Shown here: positions 62,136 through 64,000 of the stretch, piece after piece
How positions within the stretch are numbered: position 1 is the first letter of the stretch
Layout of the letters: each line of letters starts with the position of its first letter
Source: Methanoplanus limicola DSM 2279
GTDB lineage: Archaea > Halobacteriota > Methanomicrobia > Methanomicrobiales > Methanomicrobiaceae
NCBI RefSeq assembly: GCF_000243255.1
Contig: NZ_CM001436.1
Span: 2,458,020-2,522,019 of the forward strand
Direction: 5' to 3'
DNA length: 64,000 bases
The notes under the pieces: model-generated
Database searches by the model: none
What the model was told of the DNA's origin: nothing
Seen by the model: only the letters and a program-made list of their open reading frames with translations
Made by a program: the position numbers and the translations under genes

Positions 62136-62435
62136 ATGTCAAGAAAAATCGATGTTGAACCCTCATTTAAAGCAAGTTTAAGGATTCCCTATAGGATTCT
62201 TGATAGAATTGATGAACTAGCAAAGGTTCACAACAGAGATAGAACCGGGGAAATTAACAATGCGCTTCAGGAATACATTGAGAGAAACAAGGTTAACATA
62301 GATATTGATAATCTCCTTGATGAATTAGAGGATGATCCAAAGTTTACAGAACTTAATAATAGATACCTGGCATTGAAAGAGAAATTCAATAAAGAACTGG
62401 ATAAGGCATTTTTGGAAGTTATGAAAGGGGATTAA
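62136..62435 (+). CDS. Ribbon-helix-helix-like protein, 99 residues
   Basis: From ATG 62136 (a TTG at 62106 in frame is less likely). SFKASLRIPYRILDRIDELA and NRDRTGEINNALQEYIE are an RHH pattern; a charged helical tail (LLDELEDDPKFTELNNRYLAL, in part) may dimerise or bind a partner. Divergent from the RHH gene at 61873 and probably in a pair of opposing repressors. Confidence 0.75.
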   Translation: MSRKIDVEPSFKASLRIPYRILDRIDELAKVHNRDRTGEINNALQEYIERNKVNIDIDNLLDELEDDPKFTELNNRYLALKEKFNKELDKAFLEVMKGD

Positions 62436-62579
62436 AAATTATGGGGATTAGCAACAGAACAATTAAATTAGGTTCTTCATCACTTTCCATATCTGACATA
62501 AGCATTTCCCGGACTGTTTTGAATTTTGGTGGCATAGTTACATATTGTAACGGCAATATTTAAAAAAGTAATTATGGAT

Positions 62580-62864
62580 TCAGGTTTCTATCAGCCATTC
62601 ACCCCGCTTTAATTTTTCATCGAGGATCAGCCGGTGAACCGGAGTAAACCGGGGATGACTGATAAGCTGGTCATACTCTGCCCTGGTAATTGTCCGGTGT
62701 GGTTCAGGCAGGTGTTTAGTTGTTCGGGAAGTTTTTTTACTCCTTGTGCCTATATCATAGTTGGCGGTTCTGTTATTACTCGGCTGTGGTGGTGGAGAGA
62801 TATTCAGGCCGCCGTCTTCTGTTCTTTTGCTTTCTTTTGGTTTGGTTCGTTGTATGTTCTTCAT
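62580..62864 (-). CDS. Element protein of unknown function, 94 residues
   Basis: Basic and low-complexity head (KNIQRTKPKESKRTEDGG, PPPQPSNNRTANYD) with a C-terminal helical part (RAEYDQLISHPRFTPVHRLI). The family is not recognised. It stands between the RHH genes and the repeat-rich gap. Confidence 0.5.
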   Translation of the reverse strand: MKNIQRTKPKESKRTEDGGLNISPPPQPSNNRTANYDIGTRSKKTSRTTKHLPEPHRTITRAEYDQLISHPRFTPVHRLILDEKLKRGEWLIET

Positions 62865-63084
62865 ACAGATTAACAGTAAAATGTTGCTAACTTATAATAT
62901 GTAGCCGTGCGGAGGGTGAAAGTAAAAACATCCTGAATAATACTCATTTTTATGAATCAGAACTGCCTGCCGGATGGTTGTCATAATGGCGGTTATTCTG
63001 GTTAATTCGTATAAGTTTACCGGAGTCTTTACCGGAAGCTTCCCCGGAGATCTCCGGATTGGCGCTGAGGTTTCAGCTGCCGGT

Positions 63085-63560
63085 TGTCAAGTGATTGACA
63101 TACCCCTGTTACTTTCTCCGGCAAAAGATGTAAACCGGCTTTACATCACTTGACAAATTAAGCCGGAGTAAAACGGACTGATTGAAGAAAGGATAAATAT
63201 ACTGTCTCCTAACATCCCAGACGTTTTTACTTGACAAGTTTAAACGGGCTGTAAATATCGCTTCTTTTTTGCCCTGGCATTAGTCCGGAGAGTAACCGGA
63301 ATACCATATTATCAGGATAGGAATAAATCCATAATTCCGGAAAAGAAGCCGGAGAGAAGGAAGAATTATTGATTAATTTCTTTTGGATATATCAGAGTCA
63401 GGCAGGATCTCCGGGTGGCATCTGCCCGGAAGGGTGCAGGATAGTATATGGCAATGTCAAGTAAGTTAACATCGGTCACTTGACAAGTTGTAAACTGATA
63501 TGTTAAATTTCGTTTAATTCAGGTAATACCTGATAATATTGCTTAAATTAGTTGACATCT
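63085..63560. repeat. Repeat-rich non-coding region, candidate origin or operator cluster of the element
   Basis: The gap 62865-63644 has no supported gene but many dyads. TGTCAA-GTGA-TTGACA (63085-63100); GATGTAAA-CCGGC-TTTACATC (63127-63147), overlapping CACTTGACAAAT; ACTTG-A-CAAGT at 63229-63239 and again at 63478-63488, each followed by TTTAAAC or TTGTAAAC; TGTCAAGTAAG near 63455; and GTTGACATC near 63551. All share TTGACA/TGTCAA cores. Such a cluster beside mobile-element genes suits a replication origin with iterons or a set of repressor sites. Confidence 0.6.
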
Positions 63561-63644
63561 TTTGAAGGTGGTATATAAAGGAAGTAAAGAGGTTATGATA
63601 TAGCTGTTAAATTTGCTTAGAATTGAAAAAGAGGTTTAAATTAT

Positions 63645-64000
63645 TTATGCTTCGGCTTTTAACGGCTCTGCCTTCTCTTCTTTACCAGTTTTGAGAGTAC
63701 CACGATAATAGACCAGTCCTAACCGTTCACCATCTCCATAGAAAGGCATCTTAATCCGGTCTTCCCCATAGTCACGGGAGGGAAGACCCACCCACGCCTT
63801 ATCAGTAGGGGTTTGTGCCCACAGATCGTTGAACCGGGATAACTTCCCGTCTGTGAACTGTGCACCTCTCCGGATGAGAATCCACGGGAAGGAATCACGG
63901 GCAGCAGTGTTGATCACCTTCCAGCTTTGGGCAGCTGCAACGAACCGGACTTTTAAGGATCTCATTGTATAGAGAGAGTCTATAACATCCATTCCAGCGG
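63645..64000 (-). CDS. C-terminal part of an element ATPase-like protein (runs off the window)
   Basis: The frame is open to the right edge, so this is the last ~118 residues of a larger gene. LKVRFVAAAQSWKVINTAAR followed by FPWILIRRGAQF looks like the end of a P-loop ATPase of the HerA/FtsK or packaging type (a late strand, a Gln sensor and an Arg after a helix), but no Walker motif is in view. The end is a charged tail with EEKAEPLKAEA. Taken as element-encoded DNA-handling ATPase only tentatively. Confidence 0.5.
   Translation of the reverse strand, partial: AGMDVIDSLYTMRSLKVRFVAAAQSWKVINTAARDSFPWILIRRGAQFTDGKLSRFNDLWAQTPTDKAWVGLPSRDYGEDRIKMPFYGDGERLGLVYYRGTLKTGKEEKAEPLKAEA

Noticed and set aside
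1-64000. tRNA, rRNA or riboswitch genes
   Set aside because: No cloverleaf with GGTTCRA arm and matching acceptor, no rRNA-like stretch and no B12-box pattern was noticed; a covariance-model scan would be needed to exclude them.

Overview
The window looks like chromosomal DNA of a methanogenic euryarchaeon, most likely of the Methanomicrobiales. The pointers are a CobN-type chelatase with an archaeal ChlI/ChlD-type AAA+/vWA partner, exported proteins with PGF-CTERM-like or transmembrane C-terminal anchors, a membrane-anchored double winged-helix regulator, a REC/multi-PAS histidine kinase, and TATA-type promoters with short leaders. No rRNA or tRNA gene was seen, so the genus is not fixed.

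Layout. 1-9.7 kb: corrinoid/metal block. It holds the C-terminal part of CobN, a PGF-CTERM surface protein, a BtuFCD/FecBCD-like importer, a two-gene ABC exporter, and a chlI/chlD pair separated by a -1 frameshift on an A9 run. 9.8-18 kb: a small orphan gene, an intact ISL3-family insertion sequence with an 8-bp target duplication, then a second FecCD-type importer whose operon carries two tandem [methyltransferase - lipoprotein binding protein] modules. 18-29.8 kb: a type I restriction-modification locus interrupted by HicBA toxin-antitoxin pairs, an AlbA_2/Schlafen-like gene, a broken duplicate of the hsdS 3' end and, between hsdR and hsdS, a nuclease-STAND NTPase gene. 30-42.2 kb: a regulator and a set of surface proteins, including a 1778-residue beta-helix protein; one promoter element recurs three times here. 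42.2-47.5 kb: a repeat-rich accessory strip with dead toxin/antitoxin remnants, VapBC, a 12 x 20-bp array, a two-spacer CRISPR, and 30-, 32- and 40-bp direct repeats. 47.5-57.5 kb: a sensor kinase, a PARIS-like pair (ATPase plus DUF4435), a very long YgjP-like metallopeptidase and a DUF234-type ATPase. 57.8-64 kb: the end of an integrated virus- or plasmid-like element with a serine recombinase, many small overlapping genes, ribbon-helix-helix regulators, a repeat-rich possible origin, and part of a putative ATPase.

How it fits together. The first 18 kb probably serve uptake and insertion of metal into corrin-like macrocycles. From 18 kb on, the window is mostly a defence island next to a mobile element. 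The most striking link is that the second spacer of the orphan CRISPR mini-array matches the mobile element in this same window over its full 37 bases (58688-58724). No cas gene is present here. Other points worth attention are the STAND nuclease inside the type I R-M operon, the extra N-terminal domain on the PARIS-like ATPase, the repeat-expanded YgjP protein, the tandem methyltransferase/binding-protein modules, and promoter-proximal repeats whose periods (20, 30, 40 bp) are multiples of about one or more DNA helical turns.
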